DNA of 64,000 nt. It comes from Methanobrevibacter sp. (GTDB taxonomy: Archaea; Methanobacteriota; Methanobacteria; Methanobacteriales; Methanobacteriaceae). The notes beneath the pieces were generated by a model. That model made no database searches and had not been told where the DNA came from. It was given only the letters and a program-made list of their open reading frames with translations. Below, in pieces: positions 30,586-40,019 of the stretch; the first letter of the stretch is position 1, and every line of letters begins with the position of its first letter. The position numbers were made by a program, and so were the translations under genes. The stretch spans positions 62,001 to 126,000 of the forward strand of contig NZ_JAFRSC010000026.1 in assembly GCF_017427765.1 (NCBI RefSeq). Direction: 5' to 3'.

Positions 30586-33500
30586 TTGGTTATTTCATTA
30601 ATCATGGTCTGTTTGGTAATGTTGTCTGTCGGTTCAGCTTTTGCGGCAGATGATAGTGCTGATGTAATCGCTGTTGATGATGAAATAGCTGTTGATGGGG
30701 GAGAACTTGCTGTAGAGCAAGACACTCAATTAAGTGCCTCAGAATCTGATGTTGTAACACCTGATACTTTTTACAATTATTTTGATAAAGACGGGTTATT
30801 ATTAAAAAACGTTACTTCTAAAGAACTGATTTTTGAAGGTACTTTTGAAAATTATAATTTTAAATATTTAGATATTGACAGCACAATAACCTTAACAGGT
30901 AAAAATGCTACATTAAATGGTCTTTCTTTATTTATTACTGCTGATAATGTGACAGTTTCAGGCTTTGAAATAACTCAAGCCAATTCAACTGATGCTATTT
31001 TAGTCAGCGGTTCTGATGTAACCATTGCAAACAATACTGTTAATTTCGTTGATAGTCGTGCTCCTGAAGGTGTTGCGATTTATGCAGTCAATTCAAATAA
31101 TTTAAAGCTTTTGAATAATGTTGTTTTCTATGGCGGAAGCACAGATGGAACATATAAAAACAATGGAATTTTCATTACAAACTCAAGCAATGCCAGAATT
31201 AAAGGCAATAAGTTCGAGTTCCAGTTAGTTTCTGCTGCTGTGTATTGGGAGCAAATTCCTGCAGGTTCAGGCAATTGGGTAAGCACTGTTGTAAGTGAAG
31301 GTATTGTTGTAGATTCTTCTGAAGGAGTCGCACTGGAAGACAATTACATTGATGTTTGGTATCTTGGAGTTGCAGGATGGTATGACACCATTTATGCTAT
31401 CGACTTTAAAAACTCCGATAATGCAATGATTACAAACAATAATATTACAGTTAAAGGTCACACTTACACTTATGGTTTGATTATTACAGGTGATAACTTC
31501 ACTATTGAAAATAACACCATTAAAGTAGAATCCGATAATAATTATGCTAACGGTATTGATATTGAAGGTCCTTCAACTGGTATTGTATACGATAACGATA
31601 TTGATGTTAAAGGTGTCCAATCCGCTTATGCGATTTACTCAGGTATGAACGGTCAAAACGTTTCAGCTGGATATGTTTATAATGTCATTTCCGCTGAAGC
31701 TTACAATGTATTCGGTTTCTCTTTAGGTGATGTATATGCTAGACTCGCTAATAACTCTATCAATCTTGTAGGTAATTATACAACAGGTATTGCTTATAAT
31801 GGAAATTATATGGTGGCAGATGGTAATGTAATTGGTTTAGTATCTTCTGAAAAAGGTAATGAAACAGTTTCTGAAAGTTTTGGTGTTGAAACTGTTGGTA
31901 TTAAAGCTACCAACCCTAATGGTTTAGTATTCCTTGAAGGAAATTATATTATCGGTCAGGGTAAAGGTATTTCTTTAACTGGCGGAACTGCTACAATAAG
32001 TGAGAACAATATTACAGTCAACGCCAATAAGGATGCTGATGCATATGCTATTTATGCTAAAGACTTAGGTCCTCAATTGTACGTTGTTAACAATGTAATT
32101 GAATACGTTGGCGCTACAGAAGGTACTGGAATTAATAATGCAATTTATATTTCTAACTGTGAAAGACCTATGATTTATGTAAATAAAATTGTCTTGTCTT
32201 TAGTTTCATCTTATGTTCCTTGGTTTGAAATTCCGGCTGGTTCAGGTAATTGGGTAAGTTTCCCAATCAGTGAAGGTATTGTAATTGATTCATGTTATTA
32301 TCCTGTAATGATGGGCAATACAATAAACTTGACATATAATAATGTTGTAGGCTCTTATGATACAATTTATGCAATCAGTGTTAAAAATTCTAATCTCACT
32401 ACAATTCAGCTAAATGACATCACTGCAAAAGGTCACACCTATATTTATGGAATTCAGGCAAGCGGTGACAATCTCAATATATATCTTAACAATATTACTG
32501 TAGAATCAGATAATTATTATGCTAACGGTATTGATATTGAAGGTCCGGCTAGCGCTACAGTATTCGGCAATTATATTGATGTTAAAGGTGTCCAATCCGC
32601 TTATGCAATTTACTCCGGTATGAACGGTCAGAATGTTTCATCAGCATATATTTCAAATGGCATTCGTGCTGAAGCATACAACGTATTCGGTTTCTCTTTA
32701 GGTGAAATTATGACTTCAATATCAGATAACCTCATTGATCTTGCAGGTAATTACACCACAGCTATTGCATTTAACGGAACCATGTTGATTGCTCAAAATA
32801 ATACAATTAACCTAAATTCATCTGAAAAAGGTAATGATAGTGTTTGGGAAAGCTTTGGTGTTGAAAGTGTAGGTATTAAAGCTCTTAATGGTAATGCCAC
32901 CATAGTAGATAACTCTATCACTGGTCAGGGTAAAGGTATTTTATTAACCGGTAATAGTGCTTTAGTACAAAATAACACAATCGATATCACTGATATGGAC
33001 GGTCTTGACTCATACGCTATTTATGCTGAAGATTTATCCGCATTAAATATCACAGAAAACGATGTTAAATATACTGGAAACACTATTGGATCAGGTATTA
33101 ACAATGTGCTTTACGTTTCCAATAGTTTAGGAGCTTACATTGCAAACAATAAATTCAATGCATCCCTGGTTTCCTGCTATGTTCCTTGGTTTGAAGTTCC
33201 TGCAGGTTCAGGTAATTGGGTAAGTTTCCCGGTCAGTGAAGGTATTGTAGTAGAAGAATCTGAAGGAGTTCAACTTGAAAACAACGTAATTGATGTTGCA
33301 TATAATGGCGTTTCAGGAAGTTATGATACTATTTACGCTGTTGACTTTAAAAACTCTGACTATGCAATGATTTCTGCTAACAACATCACTGCAAATGGTC
33401 ACACCTATATTTACGGAATTATCATTTCCGGTGAAAAATTCACTATTGAAAATAACACAATCGATGTTGCATCCGATAATTATTATGCTAACGGTATTGA

Positions 33501-34905
33501 TATTGAAGGTCCTGCAAGCGGTGTAGTAGACAACAACGGTTTATTTATTAAAGGTAATATGTCCGCTTATGCTATTTACTCAGGTATGAACGGTCAAAAC
33601 ACAACTGTTATGTATATTGATAACGTTATCTTTGCTGATGCTTACAATGTATTCGGTTTCTCTTTAGGTGATGTTGAAAGTGAGGTATTATCAAATATTC
33701 TTTTACTTACAGGTAATTACACTACAGGTATTGCATTTAGAGGATCTAACCTAACAGTTAATGATACTTTAATCACTGCAGTTGGTTCTGATGTAGGAAA
33801 TGAAGCAATCTGGGAAGGATTTGGTGTTGAAAATATTGGTATTAAAGTTGTCAATGGAACTTCCACAATTACAAACAACATAGTAGTTACTTCAGGTAAA
33901 GTTCCTATTAATGTATTTGACCATAAAGCATCAGTACATGACAACATGTTAAACGGTACCAGATTTATCGGTGACGAAGGTGTTAAAAACGCAGCTAATG
34001 CGGAAGTTTACAACAACACTCCAACAATCGGAGATAAAAACGCTTCCACAGTTACTGTTACTGAAGTTGACGGTGACTGCAACATTACCGGTATTGTAAA
34101 AGACGCTCAGGGTAAAGCTATTAAAGAAGCAGAAGTTCAATATTCACTTGATGGTGTTGTTGCAGGAACTGCAACCACTGATGAAAACGGTGTTTTCACA
34201 GCAACCGGTTTAAACAACGGTAAAATTGAAATCACATATCTCGGTGACAGTTTCACAGCTAATTCCACTGCTGCTATAACTTTAGTGGATGTAAAACATG
34301 AAAGAATTGAAACTTCTATCAAAGCTCAAGACTACAATACTAAAGCTATTGATTATTATGCTGGTGAACGTGGAGGATACTTTGAAGTGACCTTGGTTGA
34401 CGGTTCAGGCAAAGCTCTTGTAAACAAATCTGTTAAAATTGGATTCAACGGTAAAGTATATAACACTACCACTGATGAAAAAGGTGTAGCCAAATTGCAA
34501 ATCAACTTAGGTAATGCAGGTACATACACTTTCGCTGTTGCATTCTTAGGTGATGATGACTACAAAGGTTCATTCGTTGTACAAAAAATTACCGTAACCA
34601 AGAAAACAACCAGTATTTCAGCTTCTGCTAAATCATACAAGGCATCTGCAAAAACCAAATCATACACAGTAACCTTAAAAACAGAAAAAGGTTCATCCAT
34701 CGACGGTAAAACTTACCTCAGAAATGGTAAAACTATTAAGCTTACTGTAAACGGTAAAACTTACACAGCAAAAACCAACTCTAAAGGTCAAGCTACCTTC
34801 AATTTAAACATTAATAAGAAAGGTACTTACAATGCTGCTGTAAACTTTGCAGGTGACAATGGTTACCAAGCATCAAAAGCAAACACAAAAATAACTATTA
34901 ACTAG
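30586..34905 (+). CDS. Adhesin-like protein with three large beta-helix modules
   Basis: 1439 residues from TTG 30586; probably 1444 from ATT 30571 (see ribosome site). The signal peptide ends near SAFA-AD. After an acidic linker, residues about 140-1115 hold three tandem modules of about 322-325 residues, recognisable by PAGSGNWVS, YANGIDIEGP, SAYAIYSGMNGQN and AYNVFGFSLG in each, with beta-helix character. An Ig-like domain (about 1165-1240) precedes the C-terminal 198 codons, which match the giant adhesin without gaps (two Ig-like domains, including DYYxGERGGY and KTKSYTVTLKT). No membrane anchor is present, so this shared tail is a candidate wall-retention module. Surface adhesin is likely; the ligand is unknown. 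Confidence 0.82.
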   Translation: MVISLIMVCLVMLSVGSAFAADDSADVIAVDDEIAVDGGELAVEQDTQLSASESDVVTPDTFYNYFDKDGLLLKNVTSKELIFEGTFENYNFKYLDIDSTITLTGKNATLNGLSLFITADNVTVSGFEITQANSTDAILVSGSDVTIANNTVNFVDSRAPEGVAIYAVNSNNLKLLNNVVFYGGSTDGTYKNNGIFITNSSNARIKGNKFEFQLVSAAVYWEQIPAGSGNWVSTVVSEGIVVDSSEGVALEDNYIDVWYLGVAGWYDTIYAIDFKNSDNAMITNNNITVKGHTYTYGLIITGDNFTIENNTIKVESDNNYANGIDIEGPSTGIVYDNDIDVKGVQSAYAIYSGMNGQNVSAGYVYNVISAEAYNVFGFSLGDVYARLANNSINLVGNYTTGIAYNGNYMVADGNVIGLVSSEKGNETVSESFGVETVGIKATNPNGLVFLEGNYIIGQGKGISLTGGTATISENNITVNANKDADAYAIYAKDLGPQLYVVNNVIEYVGATEGTGINNAIYISNCERPMIYVNKIVLSLVSSYVPWFEIPAGSGNWVSFPISEGIVIDSCYYPVMMGNTINLTYNNVVGSYDTIYAISVKNSNLTTIQLNDITAKGHTYIYGIQASGDNLNIYLNNITVESDNYYANGIDIEGPASATVFGNYIDVKGVQSAYAIYSGMNGQNVSSAYISNGIRAEAYNVFGFSLGEIMTSISDNLIDLAGNYTTAIAFNGTMLIAQNNTINLNSSEKGNDSVWESFGVESVGIKALNGNATIVDNSITGQGKGILLTGNSALVQNNTIDITDMDGLDSYAIYAEDLSALNITENDVKYTGNTIGSGINNVLYVSNSLGAYIANNKFNASLVSCYVPWFEVPAGSGNWVSFPVSEGIVVEESEGVQLENNVIDVAYNGVSGSYDTIYAVDFKNSDYAMISANNITANGHTYIYGIIISGEKFTIENNTIDVASDNYYANGIDIEGPASGVVDNNGLFIKGNMSAYAIYSGMNGQNTTVMYIDNVIFADAYNVFGFSLGDVESEVLSNILLLTGNYTTGIAFRGSNLTVNDTLITAVGSDVGNEAIWEGFGVENIGIKVVNGTSTITNNIVVTSGKVPINVFDHKASVHDNMLNGTRFIGDEGVKNAANAEVYNNTPTIGDKNASTVTVTEVDGDCNITGIVKDAQGKAIKEAEVQYSLDGVVAGTATTDENGVFTATGLNNGKIEITYLGDSFTANSTAAITLVDVKHERIETSIKAQDYNTKAIDYYAGERGGYFEVTLVDGSGKALVNKSVKIGFNGKVYNTTTDEKGVAKLQINLGNAGTYTFAVAFLGDDDYKGSFVVQKITVTKKTTSISASAKSYKASAKTKSYTVTLKTEKGSSIDGKTYLRNGKTIKLTVNGKTYTAKTNSKGQATFNLNINKKGTYNAAVNFAGDNGYQASKANTKITIN
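30985..33900 (+). repeat. Three tandem ~970-bp coding modules in the third adhesin
   Basis: The PAGSGNWV landmark codons occur at 31258, 32233 and 33199, giving periods of 975 and 966 bp. Each module also repeats the GIDIEGP, YSGMNGQN and FGFSLG segments almost unchanged. Array boundaries are approximate. Confidence 0.8.
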
Positions 34906-34938
34906 GGAGATTTAATCTCTCTAACTTTTTCTTTTTTT
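34903..34938 (+). terminator. Terminator overlapping the third adhesin stop codon
   Basis: TAGGGAGAT (34903-34911) pairs with ATCTCTCTA (34915-34923), 9 bp with one G-U and a 3-nt loop, followed by ACTTTTTCTTTTTTTAG. The stop codon TAG is the base of the stem. It resembles the terminator at 16825 in position and T-tract. Confidence 0.6.
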
Positions 34939-35164
34939 AGTAAATTCTTTAAATCATCTTCGAACATGTAGATGTCACAATTAATTTGTTTCATTTTAAA
35001 AAATAGTGATGTTTATTTTCAAGTATTGATTAATTATTATCACTTAATATTGTCTTAACTAAAATTTAATTAATCGATATTTTAAGTATTCGCAATGGTT
35101 TTGTTGTAGTGTTTTGTGAAAATAATTTTAAAAAAATAAGAAAAATAAATTAGCATTAGCTAAC

Positions 35165-36307
35165 TTATTTCATTGCATCTTTAACTCTGTCAAAGATTCC
35201 TTTTTCAACATGTTTGATTTCGTCTCCGCTAATTTCAGCAAATTCGTTGAGCAGTTTTTTCTGTTTGGAGTTTAGCTTTTTAGGAACTACTACACTAACT
35301 GTAACATACATATTTCCTCTGCCTGCATGTCTAACGGAGTTCATACCTTGTCCTCTCAGTTTAAATACAGTTCCGCTCTGTGTTCCTGGGGTTATTTTAA
35401 ACTCAACTTCTTTTCCTTCAATTGTTGGAATGCTAATCAAATCACCCAAAGCCGCTTGAGGGAAACTGATTTGCTGTTCGAGATAAATGTGGTCTCCTTC
35501 ACGGGTGAATTTTCTATGTCCTTTGATGTGGACGGTTACAATTAAATCGCCTTCAAGTCCAGGTCCTTCTCCACAGTTACCTTCACCTGATACTCTAAGG
35601 TGATTTCCTTCATCAACACCTTCAGGAATTTCAATCTTAATGGTTTTTGTTTTTCTTTTACTTCCTTTTCCATGACAGTCCGGACATGGTTCGGTAATGA
35701 TTTTACCGGTTCCGCCACATTCTCTACATGGCCTTACATTTACCATTTGGCCTAGGAAAGTGTTGCTGACCTCTTTAACCTGTCCGGTTCCGTCACATTT
35801 TGGACATGTTTGCGGATCGACTCCAGGTTTGGATTTGGATCCGTTACATGTTGGGCATAATTCACTTCTGGTAATCTTGATTTCTTTATCGCATCCTTGG
35901 AATGCTTCCTCAAGTGAAATTGGAACTTCGGTGTATATGTCTGAACCTCTTTGAGGGCCTGTTCTTCCACGGCTGCGACTTCCTCCACCAAAACCGAACA
36001 TATCGAATATGTTTCCAATATCGAAACCCTGGAAAATATCTTCAAAGTTTACGTTTTGATAGAAATCTTCTGCAGTAAATCCATCCATTCCGGCATGACC
36101 GAATTGGTCATATCTTTGACGTTTTTCATCATCAGACAAGACGGCATAAGCTTCACTTACCTCTTTAAATTTTTCTTCAGCGCCTTCTTCATCACAAACG
36201 TCAGGATGGTATTTTCTGGCTAATTTACGATAAGCTTTTTTAATTGTCTTTTCATCCGCAGATTTATCCACTCCAAGAACTTCATAATAATCTCGCTTGT
36301 CTGCCAT
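35165..36307 (-). CDS. dnaJ: Co-chaperone DnaJ (Hsp40)
   Basis: 380 residues with the full type I layout. The J-domain (1-70) has HPD near residue 34, which triggers DnaK ATP hydrolysis. A Gly/Phe-rich segment (about 75-115) follows. The zinc region has four CxxCxG-type motifs: CPTCNGSK (slightly off consensus), [16 protein letters not shown] and CPDCHGKG. The C-terminal substrate-binding domains end near residue 380. The ATG has AAGGTGA a few bases upstream. It is the last gene of grpE-dnaK-dnaJ, 135 bp after dnaK. These genes were probably acquired by archaea from bacteria, as is known for mesophilic archaea. Confidence 0.96.
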   Translation of the reverse strand: MADKRDYYEVLGVDKSADEKTIKKAYRKLARKYHPDVCDEEGAEEKFKEVSEAYAVLSDDEKRQRYDQFGHAGMDGFTAEDFYQNVNFEDIFQGFDIGNIFDMFGFGGGSRSRGRTGPQRGSDIYTEVPISLEEAFQGCDKEIKITRSELCPTCNGSKSKPGVDPQTCPKCDGTGQVKEVSNTFLGQMVNVRPCRECGGTGKIITEPCPDCHGKGSKRKTKTIKIEIPEGVDEGNHLRVSGEGNCGEGPGLEGDLIVTVHIKGHRKFTREGDHIYLEQQISFPQAALGDLISIPTIEGKEVEFKITPGTQSGTVFKLRGQGMNSVRHAGRGNMYVTVSVVVPKKLNSKQKKLLNEFAEISGDEIKHVEKGIFDRVKDAMK

Positions 36308-36442
36308 TCGTTCACCTTAAAAAAATAAATTTAAAAAAATAGATAGAAAAAATAATAGTTTTATCTATTGTTAGTTTATCGTTTGATTCTGATTCTGATT
36401 TAATATATTTCCCAACAATGTAATAAAACTATATTATTTAAT

Positions 36443-38320
36443 CTAGTCTTTTACTTCATAGTCTGCATCAATTGTGTCATCATCGTTGTTGTCTTGAGCA
36501 CCTGCATTAGGGTCAGCTCCAGCTTGTTGTTGTTGAGCTTGTGCCTCAGCTTGTGCTTGTTGGTATATTTTTGCACCAATCTCTTGAACTACATTTGATA
36601 GTTCATCAGACTTTTCTTTAATGGCAGCAACATCATCGCCAGCTATAAGTTCTCTTAATTCAGCTACAAGACCTTCGACTTTTGTTTTTTCTTCTTCAGA
36701 TACTTGATCTTTGAGTTCGTCTAAGGTTTTTTCTGAAGTGTAAATTAATGAGTCTGCGTTGTTTCTGATTTCGATTTCTTCTTGTCTTTTTGCATCTGCT
36801 TCGGCGTTCATTTCTGCTTCTTTGATTTTTTGTTCAATTTCTTCATCAGACAATTTGGTTGAAGAGGTAATTGTAATAGCCTGTTCTTTACCTGTTCCTT
36901 TGTCTTTAGCAGTTACGTTAATAATACCGTTAGCGTCAATATCGAAAGTTACTTCAATTTGCGGAACACCTCTTGGTGCAGGTGGGATTCCGACAAGTTG
37001 GAAACGTCCAAGTGAAGTGTTGTCTGCAGCCATTTTCCTTTCTCCTTGCAATACATTGATGTCTACAGATGGCTGATTATCTGCAGCAGTGGAGAATACT
37101 TGGCTTTTCTTGGTAGGAATAGTAGTGTTTCTTTCAATTAATGTGGTTGATACTCCACCTAAGGTTTCAATACCTAATGATAATGGAGTTACATCTAAAA
37201 GAACGATGTCTTTAATTTCACCGGCTAATACTCCTCCTTGAATAGCTGCACCCATTGATACACATTCCATTGGGTCGATACCACGTTCAACAGGTTTTCC
37301 AATGAATTTTTCTACAAATTGTTGTACGATTGGCATTCTGGTAGGTCCACCAACTAAGATGATTTTATCAATATCGCTTTTGTTCATTTTAGCATCATCT
37401 AATGCTTGTTGCATTGGTTTTCCTGATTTTTCTACAATGGAATCAACTAACTCTTCTAATTTTGCTCTTGTAAGAGAAATAATTAAGTTTTTAGGAGTTC
37501 CGTCTGTTCCCATTGCAATAAATGGTAAGTTTACTTCAGTGGTTGTGGTGGTGGATAATTCGATTTTTGCTTTTTCTGCAGCTTCTCTTAATCTTTGTAC
37601 TGCCTGGTCATTATCCATTAAGTCAATACCTTCTTGTGCTTTGAATTCATCAGCTAAGTATTTGATTAATACGTTGTCCATGTCTGTACCACCAAGTTGG
37701 GTATCTCCGCTTGTGGATCTTACTTCAAATACTCCTCCACCGAATTCCATGATTGTTACGTCTAAGGTACCTCCACCTAAATCGTAAACCATAATGTTCA
37801 TGTCTTCTTCATCAGCTTTATCAAGACCGTATGCAAGGCTTGCTGCGGTCGGTTCGTTTACAAGTCTTACTACATCAAGACCTGCAATAGTTCCAGCATC
37901 TTTGGTTGCTGTTCTTTGGTTGTCGTCAAAGTAAGCAGGTACGGTAATTACCGCTTTTTGAATAGGTTCTCCGAGGAAGGTTTCAGCATCTTTTTTAATT
38001 TTTTGCAAGATGAATGCAGAGATTTCCTGTGGGGAATATTGTTTTCCGTTTACAGTTACTTTGTGGTCAGTACCCATACTTCTTTTGATAGCACTAATAG
38101 TGTTTTCAGGGTTGGTAACTGCTTGTCTTCTTGCAGGTTCTCCAACTAACATTTGTCCTTCTTCAGTAAAAGCAACATAACTTGGGAAGGATTTACCGTA
38201 TTGGCTTGCTCCTTCTGCAGATGGGATTGTAGTTGGTTTTCCTCCTACAAGCACTGATGCTGCTGAGTTACTTGTACCTAAATCAATTCCAATAATTTTT
38301 TCTTTTTTAGTATCAGACAT
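36443..38320 (-). CDS. dnaK: Chaperone DnaK (Hsp70)
   Basis: 625 residues. The start is ATG 38320 because GGTGAT lies 4 nt upstream; an in-frame TTG four codons earlier overlaps that site. The nucleotide-binding domain shows [14 protein letters not shown] at the N-terminus, [39 protein letters not shown] and [10 protein letters not shown]. The substrate-binding domain (about 390-500) is followed by a helical lid and a Gln/Ala-rich tail ending in an acidic VKD-type end. It folds and protects proteins in an ATP cycle with DnaJ and GrpE, both in the same operon. Confidence 0.97.
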   Translation of the reverse strand: MSDTKKEKIIGIDLGTSNSAASVLVGGKPTTIPSAEGASQYGKSFPSYVAFTEEGQMLVGEPARRQAVTNPENTISAIKRSMGTDHKVTVNGKQYSPQEISAFILQKIKKDAETFLGEPIQKAVITVPAYFDDNQRTATKDAGTIAGLDVVRLVNEPTAASLAYGLDKADEEDMNIMVYDLGGGTLDVTIMEFGGGVFEVRSTSGDTQLGGTDMDNVLIKYLADEFKAQEGIDLMDNDQAVQRLREAAEKAKIELSTTTTTEVNLPFIAMGTDGTPKNLIISLTRAKLEELVDSIVEKSGKPMQQALDDAKMNKSDIDKIILVGGPTRMPIVQQFVEKFIGKPVERGIDPMECVSMGAAIQGGVLAGEIKDIVLLDVTPLSLGIETLGGVSTTLIERNTTIPTKKSQVFSTAADNQPSVDINVLQGERKMAADNTSLGRFQLVGIPPAPRGVPQIEVTFDIDANGIINVTAKDKGTGKEQAITITSSTKLSDEEIEQKIKEAEMNAEADAKRQEEIEIRNNADSLIYTSEKTLDELKDQVSEEEKTKVEGLVAELRELIAGDDVAAIKEKSDELSNVVQEIGAKIYQQAQAEAQAQQQQAGADPNAGAQDNNDDDTIDADYEVKD

Positions 38321-38365
38321 AATTATCACCAATTTTTTTTATTATATAATTAAATAAACGTAATA

Positions 38366-38920
38366 TTATTTTTTACAAACAATAACTTTTGAGTATTTAA
38401 GAACTTTATCTTTATACATATACCCTTTCATCAGTTCGTCTATAACATATCCATTTTCAACATCATCTGATTTTTGAACCATTAATGCTTCATGCTTGTT
38501 CAAATCAAATTTTTCACCTTTTGCAGGAATTTCTTCAACGCCCTGTTTTGTCAAAATGTCTTTGAACTTGTTATATGTAAGTTCTATTCCTTCTCTTAAA
38601 TTGTCATCATTTTCAATTTCTAAAGCTCTACCGAAGTCTTCATAACAATCTAAAAACTCTTTTATAATATTTTCATTAGCGAATTTTATGATTTCTTTAT
38701 TTTGTTTGTCAGTAATCTTTTTGAAATTTTCAAAATCCGCCTGAAGTCTTTGGGAAAGTGAAATATATTCCTGAGTTTCAGCTTCTTGTTTTTTGAGATC
38801 TTCTTTGAGTTTTGCAATTTCTTCATCTTTAAGAGCTAACTCATCAATAGGTTCTTCTTCGGTTTTTTCTTGAAGATCTTCTTCGTTAACTTCAGTTTCA
38901 CTCTTTTTTTCGTCAGTCAT
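38366..38920 (-). CDS. grpE: Nucleotide exchange factor GrpE
   Basis: 184 residues. An acidic N-terminus is followed by a long coiled coil (about 30-105), then the small beta-domain that contacts DnaK, with the family pattern near the C-terminus (NPNxHEAL-like here as DLNKHEALMV, then VIDELMKGYMYKDKVLKYSKVIV). It releases ADP from DnaK. An AGGTGT ribosome site precedes the ATG. First gene of the heat-shock operon; its promoter and long leader lie in 38921-39180. Confidence 0.95.
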   Translation of the reverse strand: MTDEKKSETEVNEEDLQEKTEEEPIDELALKDEEIAKLKEDLKKQEAETQEYISLSQRLQADFENFKKITDKQNKEIIKFANENIIKEFLDCYEDFGRALEIENDDNLREGIELTYNKFKDILTKQGVEEIPAKGEKFDLNKHEALMVQKSDDVENGYVIDELMKGYMYKDKVLKYSKVIVCKK

Positions 38921-38957
38921 ATGGACACCTTTTTTAGGTTTTTTTTGAAAAACTGTT

Positions 38958-39087
38958 GTAATAACTCTTAATCGAGAATCATACTTTAAGTCCCTTAATA
39001 TTTGGTTTTTGGGAATTTATGGACATATAGGAAAATGGTTCATCATATTAGAGTTATTACTTTAAGTTTTTCTAAACCAAATATTAA
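38958..39087 (-). promoter_or_regulatory. grpE leader with two crossing inverted repeats
   Basis: Arm A GTAATAACTCT (38958-38968) is the perfect complement of AGAGTTATTAC (39050-39060). Arm C TTAATATTTGGTTT (38995-39008) is the perfect complement of AAACCAAATATTAA (39074-39087). The order A-C-A'-C' means the two stems cross: they form a pseudoknot or exclude each other. TACTTTAAG also occurs twice (38982 and 39058). All of it lies downstream of the predicted grpE start site, so it would be in the mRNA leader. Confidence 0.5.
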
Positions 39088-39089
39088 AG

Positions 39090-39179
39090 TAACAAAAAGT
39101 TATCTTTCTCTTACTATATTATAGTAACAAAAAGTTATATAAAGGTTTCGATATTTTTGATTATTGTAACTGAATGTTA
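39090..39179. promoter_or_regulatory. Three TAAC-N5-GTTA operator-like sites
   Basis: TAACaaaaaGTTA occurs at 39090-39102 and 39125-39137, and TAACtgaatGTTA at 39167-39179, spaced 35 and 42 bp apart. The middle site overlaps the TATA box of the heat-shock operon, the first lies just past the expected start, and the third lies upstream. A degenerate fourth (TAACaaaaaCATA, 39340-39352) sits next to the TATA box of the divergent regulator gene. The pattern fits a repressor that controls the chaperones and itself. Confidence 0.6.
39133..39150 (-). promoter_or_regulatory. BRE/TATA promoter of grpE-dnaK-dnaJ
   Basis: Read on the minus strand, CGAAACC is followed by TTTATATAAC, a near-ideal BRE plus TATA box. 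Start would be near 39113, giving a leader of about 190 nt before the grpE ATG. Confidence 0.65.
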
Positions 39180-39355
39180 TTCTAATGTAAATCAGTTTAT
39201 TTTATTAATATGATGTTATAAATTTTTATTTTTTCAATTTTAACAAGCAGAATTACTAATATGATTTTAAAAATAATATTTATTTTTATATTTGAAATTA
39301 AATGGATTTAATTTAATTTTCACATTTTCTTACATGTTGTAACAAAAACATATGG

Positions 39356-39366
39356 ATTTATATATA
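39356..39366 (+). promoter_or_regulatory. TATA box of the winged-helix regulator gene
   Basis: ATTTATATATA is centred about 28 bases before the ATG at 39389, so the transcript is predicted to start at or next to the ATG (leaderless). Confidence 0.5.
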
Positions 39367-39388
39367 ATTTTTAATATAATGTATAATC

Positions 39389-39955
39389 ATGAATAATAGT
39401 AACGACATTCCAAAAAATAAAAGAAATGTCAATTCTTCTAATGGCCACATAGAAATTAGAGGAAACTATAACGACCACTTAGGAGAGATTGATAAAGAAG
39501 ATATACTCGATGTAATGGGTTGTAAAACCAGAAGGGATATTATAAACCTCTTAAGAGAAGAACCTATGTTTGTCAGTGAAATCTCAAACGAGCTTGACAT
39601 TGGTCAAAAGGCAATCATAGAGCATTTGCGTGCTATGGAAGAAATAGGTATCCTGAACTCTTCTTATAAAAAAATCTTAAGGGGCCGTCCGCGTAAATAT
39701 TATGATTTGCAAAATGAGGTTAATATCCATATTACCATTAATAGAAATACATTCGACGTTAACCTTTCAGAGGACATGTTAAATACTCTTCAGCTCCCTT
39801 CAGGTGACGAATGGTCTAAATTACTGGACATCGAAAAGAGAATTGATGCCGGCCAGCTTGAAGCTATTGATGAGCTTAAAAATCAGATTAGATTATACGG
39901 TAATCTTAAAGAAAGAGCAGAATATATTCTCGAGAGAACTTTAAATAATAGATAA
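39389..39955 (+). CDS. Winged-helix (ArsR-like) regulator, candidate heat-shock repressor
   Basis: 188 residues. After a polar N-terminus (about 1-35) comes a winged helix: CKTRRDIINLLREEPMFVSEIS, a recognition helix around IGQKAIIEHLRAMEEIGIL, and a wing with RGRPRKYYDL (about 40-110). The C-terminal half (about 140-188) is helical and probably dimerises. It is transcribed divergently from grpE-dnaK-dnaJ, and repeated TAAC-N5-GTTA sites lie in the shared region. In Archaeoglobus and Pyrococcus, unrelated or distant winged-helix proteins (HSR1, Phr) repress heat-shock genes; a matching role here is inferred from position only. A leaderless start is likely. Confidence 0.7.
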   Translation: MNNSNDIPKNKRNVNSSNGHIEIRGNYNDHLGEIDKEDILDVMGCKTRRDIINLLREEPMFVSEISNELDIGQKAIIEHLRAMEEIGILNSSYKKILRGRPRKYYDLQNEVNIHITINRNTFDVNLSEDMLNTLQLPSGDEWSKLLDIEKRIDAGQLEAIDELKNQIRLYGNLKERAEYILERTLNNR

Positions 39956-39979
39956 ATAACTATTTGTGGTCATTAATTC

Positions 39980-40019
39980 AATGGTTTATTTTTTAAACCA
40001 TTTTTTATCTTTTTTTAGC
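39980..40019 (+). terminator. Terminator between regulator gene and hypF
   Basis: AATGGTTTA (39980-39988) pairs perfectly with TAAACCATT (39994-40002) over a TTTTT loop and is followed by TTTTATCTTTTTTT. It ends the plus-strand regulator transcript and overlaps the 3' end of hypF. Confidence 0.65.

Noticed and set aside
37302-37787. A 161-codon plus-strand frame inside dnaK, and similar frames in gatB, pyk and hypF
   Set aside because: These are antisense to highly conserved coding regions, lack ribosome sites and show no domain; chance open frames opposite codon-biased genes.
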